Assembly: GCA_019119935.1 (NCBI GenBank)
Contig: DWWA01000032.1
Location: forward strand, 1 to 64,000
DNA from: Candidatus Ruthenibacterium merdavium
Lineage (GTDB): Bacteria; Bacillota; Clostridia; Oscillospirales; Ruminococcaceae
Length of the DNA: 64,000 nucleotides
Direction of reading: 5' to 3'
In this document: positions 32,423 through 41,062 of the stretch, in pieces
Layout: each line of letters starts with the position of its first letter
Position numbering within the stretch: the stretch's first letter is position 1
The notes under the pieces: model-generated
Seen by the model: the letters and a program-made list of their open reading frames with translations, nothing else
What the model was told of the DNA's origin: nothing
Databases searched by the model: none
Translations under genes and position numbers: made by a program

Positions 32423-33148
32423 TTACAGCTTATCAAAAAGCACATCATCCAGTGTGTAAAGCCCAGGAGCTTTACTGTAAAGCAGCTGCGCTGTTCGGAG
32501 CGCACCGGCGGCAAAAATGCGGCGGCTGTCGGCGCGGTGGCTCAGTGCAATTTCTTCCTCTGTGCCGAAAAAGCGCACAATATGCTCGCCCGCTACGGCA
32601 CCGCCGCGCAAAGCGTGCATACCGATTTCTTTTTTCGTGCGCGCGCCGCACATGCCCTGACGTCCATAAACCGGGGTATATTCTCCGTTCGGATTCACAG
32701 CATCCAGCAAAATTTTTGCCGTACCGCTGGGCGCATCTACTTTCTGATTATGATGTGTTTCCACAATTTCAATGTCGAAGCTGTCGCCCAGAGCTGCGGC
32801 AGCCTGTGCGGCTAAACGACGCAAAACGGCAATTCCAATGGAAAAATTAGCGCTGTAAAGTACAGGAACTTCACAGGATAGTTCTTTTAAAATTGCGTGA
32901 TGCTTTTCTTCCAGCCCGGTTGTTCCGCACACCAAAGCCATGTGATTTTTCTTTACAAATTCCGCAAGCGGCTCGAGCATATCGCGGTGAGAAAAATCAA
33001 TTACGGCATCTGCCTGCACCACTGTGCTTTTCAGCGCATCAACCGTATTGGCGTCGGCAGTGCCGACCACCTCAATTCCCTGCTCTTTCGCCAATCCCGC
33101 AATCATTTGTCCCATTTTTCCCGTTCCGGACAAAAACAGTTTTTTCAT
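32423..33148 (-). CDS. dapB: 4-hydroxy-tetrahydrodipicolinate reductase
   Basis: An NAD(P)H-dependent reductase in lysine and diaminopimelate synthesis. The protein has 241 residues: Rossmann motif LSGTGKMGQMI (shorter than the usual GxxGxMG form), cofactor loop CGTTGLE, and the catalytic/substrate region ETHHNQKVDAPSGTA near residue 145. Its 5' end overlaps the 3' end of dapA by 4 bp, so translation is probably coupled. Confidence 0.96.
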   Translation of the reverse strand: MKKLFLSGTGKMGQMIAGLAKEQGIEVVGTADANTVDALKSTVVQADAVIDFSHRDMLEPLAEFVKKNHMALVCGTTGLEEKHHAILKELSCEVPVLYSANFSIGIAVLRRLAAQAAAALGDSFDIEIVETHHNQKVDAPSGTAKILLDAVNPNGEYTPVYGRQGMCGARTKKEIGMHALRGGAVAGEHIVRFFGTEEEIALSHRADSRRIFAAGALRTAQLLYSKAPGLYTLDDVLFDKL

Positions 33149-34032
33149 AACAAGCCTGCCTCCTTCATGGCTTTTTTCAAACGCTCTCTTGTTGCTTGAG
33201 TAGGAGCCGTCAGCGGCAGACGATAACCGCCCACTTCCATTCCCATTAAATTAAGCGCCTCTTTCACGGGAATGGGGTTTACCTCGGCAAATAAAGCCCC
33301 AACCAAATCCAAATATCTAAGCTGTGCTTCTTTTGCCTTCTCCATATCCCCGTTTAAGTAATCAAACACCATGTCATGTGTTTCTTTGGGCAAAACATTC
33401 GCCAAAACAGAAATGACACCCGCGCATCCAAGCGACATCATGGAAACAATCATATCGTCATTGCCGGAGTACATGACAAAATCTTCCGACAAGTGACGGG
33501 CAATTTTTGCGGCATAGGTGATATCCCCCGATGCCTCTTTGATGCCAATGATATTCGGGTGCTGTGCCAAGCGGCACACACTGTTCTCTGAAATCGCACA
33601 GCCCGTGCGGCCCGGCACGTTGTACAAAATACACGGAATCGAAACCGCATCCGCTACGGTTTTAAAGTGGAGATACATGCCTTCTTCATTTGTTTTATTG
33701 TAATAAGGGGTAATCAAAAGCAACCCATCCACGCCGATTGTCTCAAAACTCTTGCTCTTTTCCAGCATAGTCTGAGTGCTGTTCGATCCGCTGCCGGCAA
33801 TCACGGGGATCCGTTTTGCCACACGTTTTACAACATAACGGCACACCTCGTCATCTTCTTCATGGCTCATCGTAGAAGATTCACCCGTTGTTCCCAAAAT
33901 TAACAGCGCATCTGTTTGATTTTCCAAATGAAAATCTACAAGTTCTCCCAGTTTGTCATAATTCACTTCGCCGTTTGGCAAAAACGGCGTTACAAGCGCA
34001 ACAATTGAGCCGCGAATGATGTTATGCTTCAT
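33145..34032 (-). CDS. dapA: 4-hydroxy-tetrahydrodipicolinate synthase
   Basis: It condenses pyruvate with aspartate semialdehyde, the first committed step of lysine synthesis. The protein has 295 residues, a TIM barrel. GTTGESSTMSHEE holds the pyruvate-binding Thr pair, LYNVPGRTG the catalytic tyrosine, and GIKEASGD the Schiff-base lysine near residue 163. It overlaps dapF by 11 bp upstream and dapB by 4 bp downstream. Confidence 0.97.
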   Translation of the reverse strand: MKHNIIRGSIVALVTPFLPNGEVNYDKLGELVDFHLENQTDALLILGTTGESSTMSHEEDDEVCRYVVKRVAKRIPVIAGSGSNSTQTMLEKSKSFETIGVDGLLLITPYYNKTNEEGMYLHFKTVADAVSIPCILYNVPGRTGCAISENSVCRLAQHPNIIGIKEASGDITYAAKIARHLSEDFVMYSGNDDMIVSMMSLGCAGVISVLANVLPKETHDMVFDYLNGDMEKAKEAQLRYLDLVGALFAEVNPIPVKEALNLMGMEVGGYRLPLTAPTQATRERLKKAMKEAGLL

Positions 34033-34846
34033 AAAAATATCTCCCTTTAAACACTCTTTGCGCCGGGCCCGTCATATACACAGATTCATCGTCGCAAATT
34101 TCTACTTCCAACTTTCCCTTCGCTAATTCCACCGTCACATTTTGCGCACAAAGCCCTTTCCGATATGCCGTCAAAACAGAAGCGCAAGCGCCTGTACCGC
34201 ACGCCAGCGTCAAACCCACACCGCGTTCCCATGTCCTCATGCGAATCGTGTTCTGATCAATCACCTGCACCAAATTGACATTGGTTTTCAGCGGAAAGAA
34301 CGGATGCTGATGAATTTCACGCGCAAGAGGAAGCAGCGCATCGTCAAAGGCATCCTCAACGAACCAAACGGTATGAACCGTTGCCAAAAACAGACTGCAC
34401 AGCGTTACCTTTCTGCCTTGCACCGTCAATTCATGATCCCACAAGGTTTCCTTTCCGCTCATGCCCAGTGCTTTCGGGTCATCTTTCGGCTGGCCCATAA
34501 AAATCCGGCATTGGAAAGGAAATTCCTGCGTAACTTCCACTTTTTTCACGCCGTCACCCGTTAAAACCGCAAACTGTTCCCCGCTTGCCAAGCCTTCTTC
34601 TTTACAAAAACGGGCAAAGCAGCGAATGCCGTTTCCGCACATCGGAGCCATGGAACCGTCCGCATTATAAAACAGCATGGTCAACGGATTCTGTTTTGCC
34701 AAAATCATGCCGTCTGCTCCAATGCCCGTGTTTCGGTTACAAATTTCAACCGCAAGCGCCGACGGATCTATATGTTTGACATCCAATTCATGCATAAGAA
34801 CAAAGTCATTGCCGCATCCATGATATTTTGTCACCGGAATTTCCAT
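34022..34846 (-). CDS. dapF: Diaminopimelate epimerase
   Basis: It epimerises LL-diaminopimelate to the meso form used in the cell wall and for lysine. The protein has 274 residues. The two catalytic cysteines are Cys70 in MCGNGIRCFARF and the one in ACGTGACAS near residue 215. The ATG at 34846 overlaps the lysA stop by 1 bp; a GTG one codon earlier has better spacing (7 nt) from GGAGG and is also possible. It overlaps dapA by 11 bp. Confidence 0.96.
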   Translation of the reverse strand: MEIPVTKYHGCGNDFVLMHELDVKHIDPSALAVEICNRNTGIGADGMILAKQNPLTMLFYNADGSMAPMCGNGIRCFARFCKEEGLASGEQFAVLTGDGVKKVEVTQEFPFQCRIFMGQPKDDPKALGMSGKETLWDHELTVQGRKVTLCSLFLATVHTVWFVEDAFDDALLPLAREIHQHPFFPLKTNVNLVQVIDQNTIRMRTWERGVGLTLACGTGACASVLTAYRKGLCAQNVTVELAKGKLEVEICDDESVYMTGPAQRVFKGRYFYEA

Positions 34847-36123
34847 CACTCAAGCGCCTCCTGACATTCCAAACGCACAAAATCCTGCGCCGTTTCTCTT
34901 CGAATGACAAGCTCTGCGCGGCCGTCTTTCGCAAACACCACCGGAACGCGTCCCAAATGGTTATAATTGCTCGACATCGAGTAGCAATAGGCGCCCGTTG
35001 TGTGAACGGCCAGCAAATCGCCCGTTTTCATTTCGGGCAAATGTGCCTGCTCGATTAAAATATCGCCGCTTTCACAGCATTTGCCCGCCACGGTGTAAGT
35101 GTGATCAGCCGGCGTATTGGGCGCATCAACTGCCGTACAGTCATATTTTGCCTGATACAGTGCCGGCCGAATATTATCCGCCATACCACCGTCTACAAAC
35201 AAATATTCTTTTCCCGGCGTAGACTTGAACCAGCCGACGGTGTACACCGTTGTACCTGCCTCGCCTACAATGCTCCTTCCCGGCTCAATCATCACCTTTT
35301 GAACATCCAGCGAAAGCGCCGCTTTCTGCGCACAGCAAGCATTCAAAATCGTTTTGCAAACCTGCTCTACGGGGATGGGGGCATCCTCTTCGGTGTAGCG
35401 TGCGGCAAAACCGCCGCCTAAATCCCATACGCCAACCGAATAGCCCTTTTCCTGCATTTCTTTGGAAAGAGCACCCAGCGCCTCAATTTCGGCTTCAAAT
35501 GCCTGCGGCTCAAAAATTTGGCTTCCGATATGGGCATGCAAGCCGCGGAAATGAAGCCACGGCGAAGCTTCGACCGTTTTAAGAATGGCTTCCCACCCTT
35601 TTGTATCTGCCGCCGACACGCCGAATTTGCTGTCAATATGGGCCGTGACAATATATTCGTGCGTATGCGCTTCTACACCGGGATTGATGCGCAGCAGAAC
35701 GTTTACATGGCGCTGCAGCCGCTGCGCAAGCTCTGCCAGAGCACGGCATTCCTGCACATTATCCAAAACAATCAGCCCTACGCCTGCTTCAAGCGCCGCG
35801 GTCAGTTCTTGTGGGGTCTTGTTGTTTCCGTGCATCACGATGTGCCCTGCCGGCATTCCGGCATGAAGCGCAACAGCCAGCTCTCCTCCGCTTACAACGT
35901 CGAGCCCGCAGCCGGCCTCATGCACCATGCGCACAATTTTCCCGCACAGAAAGGCTTTTCCGGCATAAACCACCTGCGTTTCAAATTCCGGGTGTACAAA
36001 ATGGTGCCGAAACGCTTGTAACTTTTGTTCTACTTTTGTTTCATCATAAATTAGAAACGGCGTGCCCACCTTCTGCGCCAAACGGCGCAAGTCTACACCG
36101 CCGATTTGCATAACCTCACTCAT
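34846..36123 (-). CDS. lysA: Diaminopimelate decarboxylase
   Basis: A PLP enzyme that makes lysine from meso-diaminopimelate. The protein has 425 residues, fold III. The Schiff-base lysine is in VVYAGKAF near residue 53, the phosphate site in HAHIGSQI and GGGFAARY, and EPGRSIVGEAG and CESGD are the substrate/dimer motifs, the latter supplying the active cysteine. The start at 36123 is chosen for the family start and AAGGGG 8 nt upstream; the open frame above it enters the riboswitch. It is the first gene of the lysA-dapF-dapA-dapB-dapH-deacetylase operon. Confidence 0.97.
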   Translation of the reverse strand: MSEVMQIGGVDLRRLAQKVGTPFLIYDETKVEQKLQAFRHHFVHPEFETQVVYAGKAFLCGKIVRMVHEAGCGLDVVSGGELAVALHAGMPAGHIVMHGNNKTPQELTAALEAGVGLIVLDNVQECRALAELAQRLQRHVNVLLRINPGVEAHTHEYIVTAHIDSKFGVSAADTKGWEAILKTVEASPWLHFRGLHAHIGSQIFEPQAFEAEIEALGALSKEMQEKGYSVGVWDLGGGFAARYTEEDAPIPVEQVCKTILNACCAQKAALSLDVQKVMIEPGRSIVGEAGTTVYTVGWFKSTPGKEYLFVDGGMADNIRPALYQAKYDCTAVDAPNTPADHTYTVAGKCCESGDILIEQAHLPEMKTGDLLAVHTTGAYCYSMSSNYNHLGRVPVVFAKDGRAELVIRRETAQDFVRLECQEALE

Positions 36124-36175
36124 TCCTATGACCCCTTTCCATCTCACATTCCTACCCTTTTTACAGCGCTCTTTA

Positions 36176-36217
36176 AAAATAAAAGGCACCAGCAGGGTGC
36201 AGCCCCTTACTGATGCC
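36176..36217 (-). terminator. Riboswitch-controlled transcription terminator before lysA
   Basis: On the minus strand GGCATCAG and CTGGTGCC (36210-36217 and 36185-36192, one G-U pair) enclose an inner AGGG/CCCT pairing and are followed by TTTTATTTTT. It lies about 50 nt after the lysine aptamer, where lysine-bound RNA would permit its formation. Confidence 0.88.
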
Positions 36218-36267
36218 GTAACAACGAAAGCAAACGCAGCACGGGCAAAGCCCGGATGCTCAGTAAA

Positions 36268-36424
36268 GATAGCGCACCTGCAATTGCTTGCAGACAGTGC
36301 CGCAGATATTCTCTACGACCCCACCCGCCGAACGTGTCCGCCCGGCAGATTCGGCAAGGTTGCCCCCTCATAAGCTCAACGCCTCCCGACTCCCTTATGA
36401 TTCATCTTCCTCGCGCCTCTATCC
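36268..36424 (-). promoter_or_regulatory. Lysine riboswitch (L box) aptamer
   Basis: Read on the minus strand, the 5' arm GATAGAGGCGCGAGGAAG, the segment GGGGGCAACCTTGCCGAA, the stretch ending GCGGCACTGTC and the 3' arm GTGCGCTATCT match the conserved blocks of the lysine riboswitch in the right order. The outer stem is GATAG/CTATC (36268-36272 with about 36420-36424). Lysine binding is predicted to end transcription at the downstream terminator and so shut off lysA-dapFABH. Aptamer, terminator and promoter are all present. Between 36124 and 36175 lies only the ribosome-site region. Confidence 0.93.
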
Positions 36425-36435
36425 CAATTTTTTCT

Positions 36436-36464
36436 AGTATAACACTGTAATACGTTAAAGTCAA
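36436..36464 (-). promoter_or_regulatory. Promoter of the lysine operon
   Basis: TTGACT (36459-36464), 17 bp, TATACT (36436-36441) on the minus strand. The predicted transcript starts within about 5 nt of the riboswitch 5' end. Confidence 0.82.
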
Positions 36465-36513
36465 GATGTCGGACGCGCTTTTCCGCGCTTTGCAAAGCTC
36501 GAAGCATTTTAGA

Positions 36514-36542
36514 TTGAAAGCCTCCCCGGCACGGGTTATAAT
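36514..36542 (+). promoter_or_regulatory. Promoter of bcp-yaaA
   Basis: TTGAAA (36514-36519), 17 bp, TATAAT (36537-36542), giving a leader of about 185 nt. I saw no PerR box in or near it. The leader holds no other recognisable feature apart from an A/T palindrome near 36598-36613. Confidence 0.6.
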
Positions 36543-36735
36543 AAAAGCATCCTCGGCGTTTTTAATGCGCACCGGCCAAAACAAAAAGTGCAAAATACGC
36601 AAAAATTTTTTGCAGGATTTTTCTTTTTGCAATCAGCGTGCCGCCGCAGGACAGTTTCCCCATCTGCAGCTGCAAATTGCCTTGAAGCGATACGTTTGAC
36701 ACACCTTAATTTTAAACCATGAAAGGAGCCTTTTT

Positions 36736-37206
36736 ATGTTGAATACAGGAATGAAAGCCCCCAATTTTACCTTGCCGAACCAAAACGGTGAAATGATTTC
36801 GTTATCGGACTTTCTCGGGAAAAAAGTTGTGCTTTATTTTTACCCGAAGGACAATACGCCCGGCTGTACCCGCCAAGCATGTGCGTTTGCACAAAAGCAT
36901 GACGTCTTTACGCAAAAAGATGTCATCGTCATCGGAATCAGCAAAGACAGCGTGACATCGCACTTAAAGTTTGCTCAAAAATATGACCTTCCGTTTTTGC
37001 TTTTATCCGACCCGGAACGTACCGCGATTGAAGCCTATGACGTATGGAAAGAGAAAAAGCTTTACGGAAAAACCAGTATGGGCGTCGTCCGCACCACTTA
37101 CCTCATTGATGAAAACGGCGTGATTGCACATGTGATGCCGAAGGTAAAGCCCGACACCAACGCCGAGGAAATTTTAGCCTTTTTAGACGGCACAAACGAG
37201 GGATAA
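36736..37206 (+). CDS. bcp: Thioredoxin-dependent thiol peroxidase (BCP/PrxQ type)
   Basis: It reduces hydrogen and alkyl peroxides with electrons from thioredoxin. The protein has 156 residues. The peroxidatic cysteine is Cys44 in TPGCTRQAC and the resolving cysteine Cys49 five residues on, the atypical two-Cys arrangement of E. coli BCP. FYPKDNTPG and the PFLLLSDPE region are family landmarks. AAAGGAG lies before the ATG. yaaA follows after 3 bp, making a small peroxide-defence pair. Confidence 0.96.
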   Translation: MLNTGMKAPNFTLPNQNGEMISLSDFLGKKVVLYFYPKDNTPGCTRQACAFAQKHDVFTQKDVIVIGISKDSVTSHLKFAQKYDLPFLLLSDPERTAIEAYDVWKEKKLYGKTSMGVVRTTYLIDENGVIAHVMPKVKPDTNAEEILAFLDGTNEG

Positions 37207-37209
37207 CGC

Positions 37210-37959
37210 ATGAAAATGATCATTTCCCCCGCAAAGAAGATGGTCGTGGACACAGACAGCTTTCCATGTGAAACCACTCCCGTATTTTTGCAGGAGACGC
37301 AGCAGCTTGCACAAGTTTTGAAAGGCATGTCTTATGAAGCATTAAAGCGTCTTTGGCGATGCAATGATGCCATCGCGGAGCAAAATGTTGAACGCCTTGA
37401 AACGATGGATTTGCAGCGCAGCCTGACCCCCGCTGTTTTAGCTTATGACGGCATTCAATACCGCCATCTCGCGCCGGAAGTATTTACGCATCAAGAGCTT
37501 TCTTATGTACAAGAGCATCTGCGGATTTTATCCGGATTTTACGGAATTCTTCGCCCTCTCGACGGCGTTGTCCCTTATCGGCTCGAAATGCAGGCGAAGT
37601 TTTCGGTGAACGGACATAAAGATTTATATGACTTCTGGGGCAGCCAAATTGCGAAGGAGATTTTTTCCGAAACGGATTGCGTTGTCAACTTGGCCTCCAA
37701 GGAATACAGCGTCTGTATTTCAAAATATCTGCCAAAGCATGTTTCTTTCATCACTTGTATGTTTGCCGAAGAAATCGGCGGAAAGCTGATTGAAAAAGGA
37801 ACAAAATGCAAAATGGCGCGAGGTGAAATGGTGCGCTATGCCGCGGAAAACGGCATAACCCACCCGCAGGCATTACAGCACTTTCAGGCAATGAATTTCC
37901 GATACAGCCCCACCTACTCCAATGAAAAATTATATGTATTTGTACAACAGCCGTACTAA
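37210..37959 (+). CDS. yaaA: Peroxide stress protein YaaA (DUF328/UPF0246)
   Basis: In E. coli YaaA lowers free intracellular iron during peroxide stress and thus limits DNA damage. The protein has 249 residues. Recognisable blocks are ISPAKKM at the N-terminus, PAVLAYDGIQY near residue 77, GFYGILRPLDGVVPYRLEM near 112-130, and ARGEMVRYAAEN near the C-terminus. It lies 3 bp after bcp, so the two are co-transcribed, which supports an oxidative-stress role here. Confidence 0.95.
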   Translation: MKMIISPAKKMVVDTDSFPCETTPVFLQETQQLAQVLKGMSYEALKRLWRCNDAIAEQNVERLETMDLQRSLTPAVLAYDGIQYRHLAPEVFTHQELSYVQEHLRILSGFYGILRPLDGVVPYRLEMQAKFSVNGHKDLYDFWGSQIAKEIFSETDCVVNLASKEYSVCISKYLPKHVSFITCMFAEEIGGKLIEKGTKCKMARGEMVRYAAENGITHPQALQHFQAMNFRYSPTYSNEKLYVFVQQPY

Positions 37960-38041
37960 AAAGTATTGAAATAAACGCATAACCCACTGAACGCAGCCGA
38001 CCTAATTTGCAGAGATTTCAGAACCACAACAGAATCAATAG

Positions 38042-38089
38042 AAAAAACGACTCATTTTGCACAATCGTGTACAAAATGAGTCGTTTTTT
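38042..38089. terminator. Bidirectional terminator between yaaA and the LacI-type gene
   Basis: An 18-bp perfect stem (38042-38059 with 38072-38089) with A6 and T6 at its ends, between convergent genes. Confidence 0.92.
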
Positions 38090-38105
38090 ATTCAAGTCAT
38101 GCTTT

Positions 38106-39188
38106 TTAAATGAGAAGTGCCTCTCCGCAAAAGGAGGAGGCATTGCTGCGAAACACCGCAGCAATTGGAAACTTCAAAGGAGCACTTCCAATATCTATAT
38201 TCGTAATATGGTTTACTAAGGTTTTTACCGCTGTATAAGCCTGCTGCACAGGATATTGATATATGGAGGCTGTCAATACGCCGCTTTCAAAATAAGGCAA
38301 AAGTTCCGGAAACACATCAGTTCCCACGGTAAAAAGCTTGCGTTCCTTGCAGGGGCAAGCCGCCACCGCTTCGCACATTGCAAGCGTTTCTCGAGCAGAC
38401 ACCGCGTACACACCGCACAGATCCTCAAACGCACGCAAGTAATCACACACCAGCGCTTCGATCTGTTCGCGGCTATGATACAAATGTGCTTCAATTAACG
38501 TGAGATTTGGGCAGCGTTCCTGCATCACTCTATAAAAGTCACTCACACGGGCAGCCTGCCGCACATTGCTGTGAGAGCCTCCCAGAACCAATACTTTTCC
38601 GGGCCGGTTATCCTGAAAAGAAGCAAACATATCGGCCGCCAATCGCCCTACACATTGATTGGCACTTGCATAATAAAGACCTTTGCTTGTTTCTTTTACC
38701 GCATTAACCAGAAAAACCGGAATTTTCCGCTCAGAAAATTTTTCAATTTCTTGCTGAAAATCAATCTCATTAAAAGCGTTTGTAATAATCCCCTGAACCG
38801 AGCCCTCAGGCTCACATAAAATTTCCCGCAGAACTTTTAGGGTAGAATCTGCACCGGGCCCGGCATAGCGCCGAATAATGCGAAGGTTATATAAAGCTAA
38901 GTCGGAACAAGCTTTTTCAACGCCTTGCCAGACATACTGAAAGAAATAGCGATCATCGCCTTTGGGTTCAGGAAAAACAACAATTAAATTAATCGGTGCG
39001 CGCCGCAAGGCGGAAGCTGCTGCATTCACAACGTAGCCGCATCGAGCAGCCTCACGAAGCACTAATTCCTGCGTTTCACGACTGTATCCGCCTTTATTGT
39101 GCAGAGCTCGCTGAACTGTCCCCACTGAAAGGTTCAGTCTTTGTGCAATATCCTTGAGTTTTGGTGTCGCCGATTCCAAATTTCTCAT
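38106..39188 (-). CDS. LacI-family transcriptional regulator of the sulfatase locus
   Basis: A 360-residue regulator. The N-terminal helix-turn-helix is in PKLKDIAQRLNLSVGTVQRA (residues 9-28), then a hinge region around NAAASALRRAP, then a periplasmic-binding-like domain with LINLIVVFP-like strands, GIITNAFNEI, KVLVLGGSHS and GVYAVSARET. The SVGTVQRAL variant of the recognition helix is that of the group close to ribose/inositol-type regulators. It is divergent from the sulfatase-permease pair, with palindromes in both promoters, and is predicted to repress them and itself. Inducer unknown. Confidence 0.93.
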   Translation of the reverse strand: MRNLESATPKLKDIAQRLNLSVGTVQRALHNKGGYSRETQELVLREAARCGYVVNAAASALRRAPINLIVVFPEPKGDDRYFFQYVWQGVEKACSDLALYNLRIIRRYAGPGADSTLKVLREILCEPEGSVQGIITNAFNEIDFQQEIEKFSERKIPVFLVNAVKETSKGLYYASANQCVGRLAADMFASFQDNRPGKVLVLGGSHSNVRQAARVSDFYRVMQERCPNLTLIEAHLYHSREQIEALVCDYLRAFEDLCGVYAVSARETLAMCEAVAACPCKERKLFTVGTDVFPELLPYFESGVLTASIYQYPVQQAYTAVKTLVNHITNIDIGSAPLKFPIAAVFRSNASSFCGEALLI

Positions 39189-39257
39189 CCTCTCAGCTGT
39201 TTTGATTTACCTGTTTTTTCTTATTATACATAGCGGCCGGCAGTGCCGCAAGTCAGC

Positions 39258-39398
39258 ATTATATAATAATAACGTTATTTCAACATTTGTATTAAATATT
39301 ATTTTTCTGTTAAAACTGTTCAAAATTTAGCTTCATTTTCTGTTATAAACGGAAAATAATTTTATTTCTATTTACAAATAACGTTATTTCTATATAAT
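39258..39398. promoter_or_regulatory. Divergent promoters with two AATAACGTTATT operators
   Basis: The plus-strand promoter is TTTACA (39371-39376), 16 bp, TATAAT (39393-39398), and the palindrome AATAACGTTATT (39377-39388) fills its spacer. The same 12-bp palindrome recurs at 39268-39279, just behind a minus-strand TATAAT (39258-39263) and thus in the likely promoter spacer of the regulator gene. A perfect even palindrome with central CG is the normal form for LacI-family proteins. The copies are 109 bp apart, which would also permit looping. The rest of the 326-bp gap has no gene. Confidence 0.8.
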
Positions 39399-39514
39399 TA
39401 GAATCAAAGCTTTCTGAAAGAACTCTCCGCCGAATTTTATCCGTTTTTTCTTTTCCCATCATGTATACGAAACAACAGATGGCGGGCAGCTCAATCAGCA
39501 ACGAGGTGACTTTA

Positions 39515-40975
39515 ATGAATTCTGATTCCCAAAAAAATGTTCTGCTTATCAGTGCGGATCACTGGTCTGCTCATCTATTGGGCTGTGCAGGTCATTCGGT
39601 GTTAATGACCCCTACGCTGGATCAGCTTGCACGAGATGGTGTTCGTTTCACAAATTGTTACAGCACCTGCCCGGTTTGCATCCCGGCACGGCGCAGTCTA
39701 ATGACAGGCATGTCCCCTGCCTCCCATGGCGACCGAGTTTATTCCGACCGAATGCCGATGCCGGACGCAGCCACGCTTGCGCAAGCATTTCGCAATGCAG
39801 GTTACCAAACGGTTGCCGTCGGAAAACTTCACGTTTATCCGCAGCGCAGCAGGATTGGTTTTGATGAGGTTATTTTGCAAGAGGAAGGCCGGTATGAGTT
39901 CGGTATCGTGGATGACTATCAGCTCTGGTTAGGCGAGCACGGCTACATCGGAGAGGAATTTGGCCATTGCATGGGCAGCAACAGCTATTATACACGTCCT
40001 TGGCACCTGCCCGAAAATGCACATCCCACCACTTGGGCCACGCGTGAGATGATTCGTCAAATCCAGCGCAAAGACCCCACACGTCCTGCGTTATTTTACA
40101 TGTCTTACCAATTCCCTCATCCTCCGCTGGTTCCTTTGCAATGCTATCTTGATTTATATGCAGACAGCGAAATCGACCTGCCTCAAGTGGATGATGATTG
40201 GATGGACGACAGCACGATTCAACAGCTTTTAAGGGAGCAGGCCATGCCTTACACCGAAAAAGATATTCGGCGGGCACGTCGTGCTTTTTACGCACAGTGC
40301 ACACATATCGACCATCAAATCCGCAGTTTGATTGGCACACTGCGAGAATGCAATCTCCTGAAAGACACTATCATTGTTTTCCTCAGTGATCACGGAGATA
40401 CCCTTTTTGATCACGGAATGGTAGGAAAACGCACATTCTACGAAGGTTCCGCTAATATTCCATTAATTTTCTCCGGCGAGCCAATGGCACAATGGCGCGG
40501 CACTAAAACCGACCGACTTGCTTGCTTAGAAGACATTATGCCCACGCTGCTGGATCTGTGCGGCATTGAAATTCCATCCACGGTAGAAGGCATTCCTCTG
40601 TTTTCCAACCAAACACGCAGCATGCTCTATGGCGAGATTGGCGAAGGCCCCAAAGCTACACGCATGGTTACAGATGGTCAATTAAAATTGATTTATTACC
40701 CCTGCGGCAATGTATTCCAGCTATTCGACACCCAAGCCGACCCGCAAGAACGATGTAATTTATACGGCCTTCCGGGATATGAAGAGCGCACCCAATGTTT
40801 ATATCATTATTTAGTTGAGCATTTGCATGGCAGTGACCTTGCATGGCTGAAAGACGGCGTATTAAAAGGGGTGCCTGCTCCCGACTTTAAGCCCTCCCCC
40901 GATTACGCATTGTTCAATCAGCGAGGCCTTCATTGGCCACCACCTTCCGGTTATTCTAATACAGGCAAAACTTAA
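39515..40975 (+). CDS. Sulfatase (arylsulfatase/choline-sulfatase-like, Cys type)
   Basis: It hydrolyses a sulfate ester. The protein has 486 residues with no signal peptide, so it is probably cytosolic. The modification motif is Cys55-Ile-Pro-Ala-Arg59 with SLMTG after it; the cysteine must become formylglycine, in anaerobes through anSME, which is not in the window. Metal ligands are expected in ISADHW near residue 14 and LSDHGDTLFDHG near 300, and the substrate-side histidine in the SYQFPHPP region. The start is set by GAGGTG 6 nt before ATG 39515. A permease gene follows, so a transported sulfated compound is the likely substrate. Confidence 0.92.
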   Translation: MNSDSQKNVLLISADHWSAHLLGCAGHSVLMTPTLDQLARDGVRFTNCYSTCPVCIPARRSLMTGMSPASHGDRVYSDRMPMPDAATLAQAFRNAGYQTVAVGKLHVYPQRSRIGFDEVILQEEGRYEFGIVDDYQLWLGEHGYIGEEFGHCMGSNSYYTRPWHLPENAHPTTWATREMIRQIQRKDPTRPALFYMSYQFPHPPLVPLQCYLDLYADSEIDLPQVDDDWMDDSTIQQLLREQAMPYTEKDIRRARRAFYAQCTHIDHQIRSLIGTLRECNLLKDTIIVFLSDHGDTLFDHGMVGKRTFYEGSANIPLIFSGEPMAQWRGTKTDRLACLEDIMPTLLDLCGIEIPSTVEGIPLFSNQTRSMLYGEIGEGPKATRMVTDGQLKLIYYPCGNVFQLFDTQADPQERCNLYGLPGYEERTQCLYHYLVEHLHGSDLAWLKDGVLKGVPAPDFKPSPDYALFNQRGLHWPPPSGYSNTGKT

Positions 40976-41062
40976 CCAGCATGGTTTTAAGAGGAGGACG
41001 GAGAAACGGTACATCGGCGTATCGCTCAATCCACATCAACTATTTTAATAAGAGGTATTATT

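Noticed and set aside
36598-36613. GCAAAAATTTTTTGC-like palindrome in the bcp leader as a terminator or PerR box
   Set aside because: It is pure A/T inside with no G/C stem, and does not match the PerR pattern; chance in AT-rich leader.
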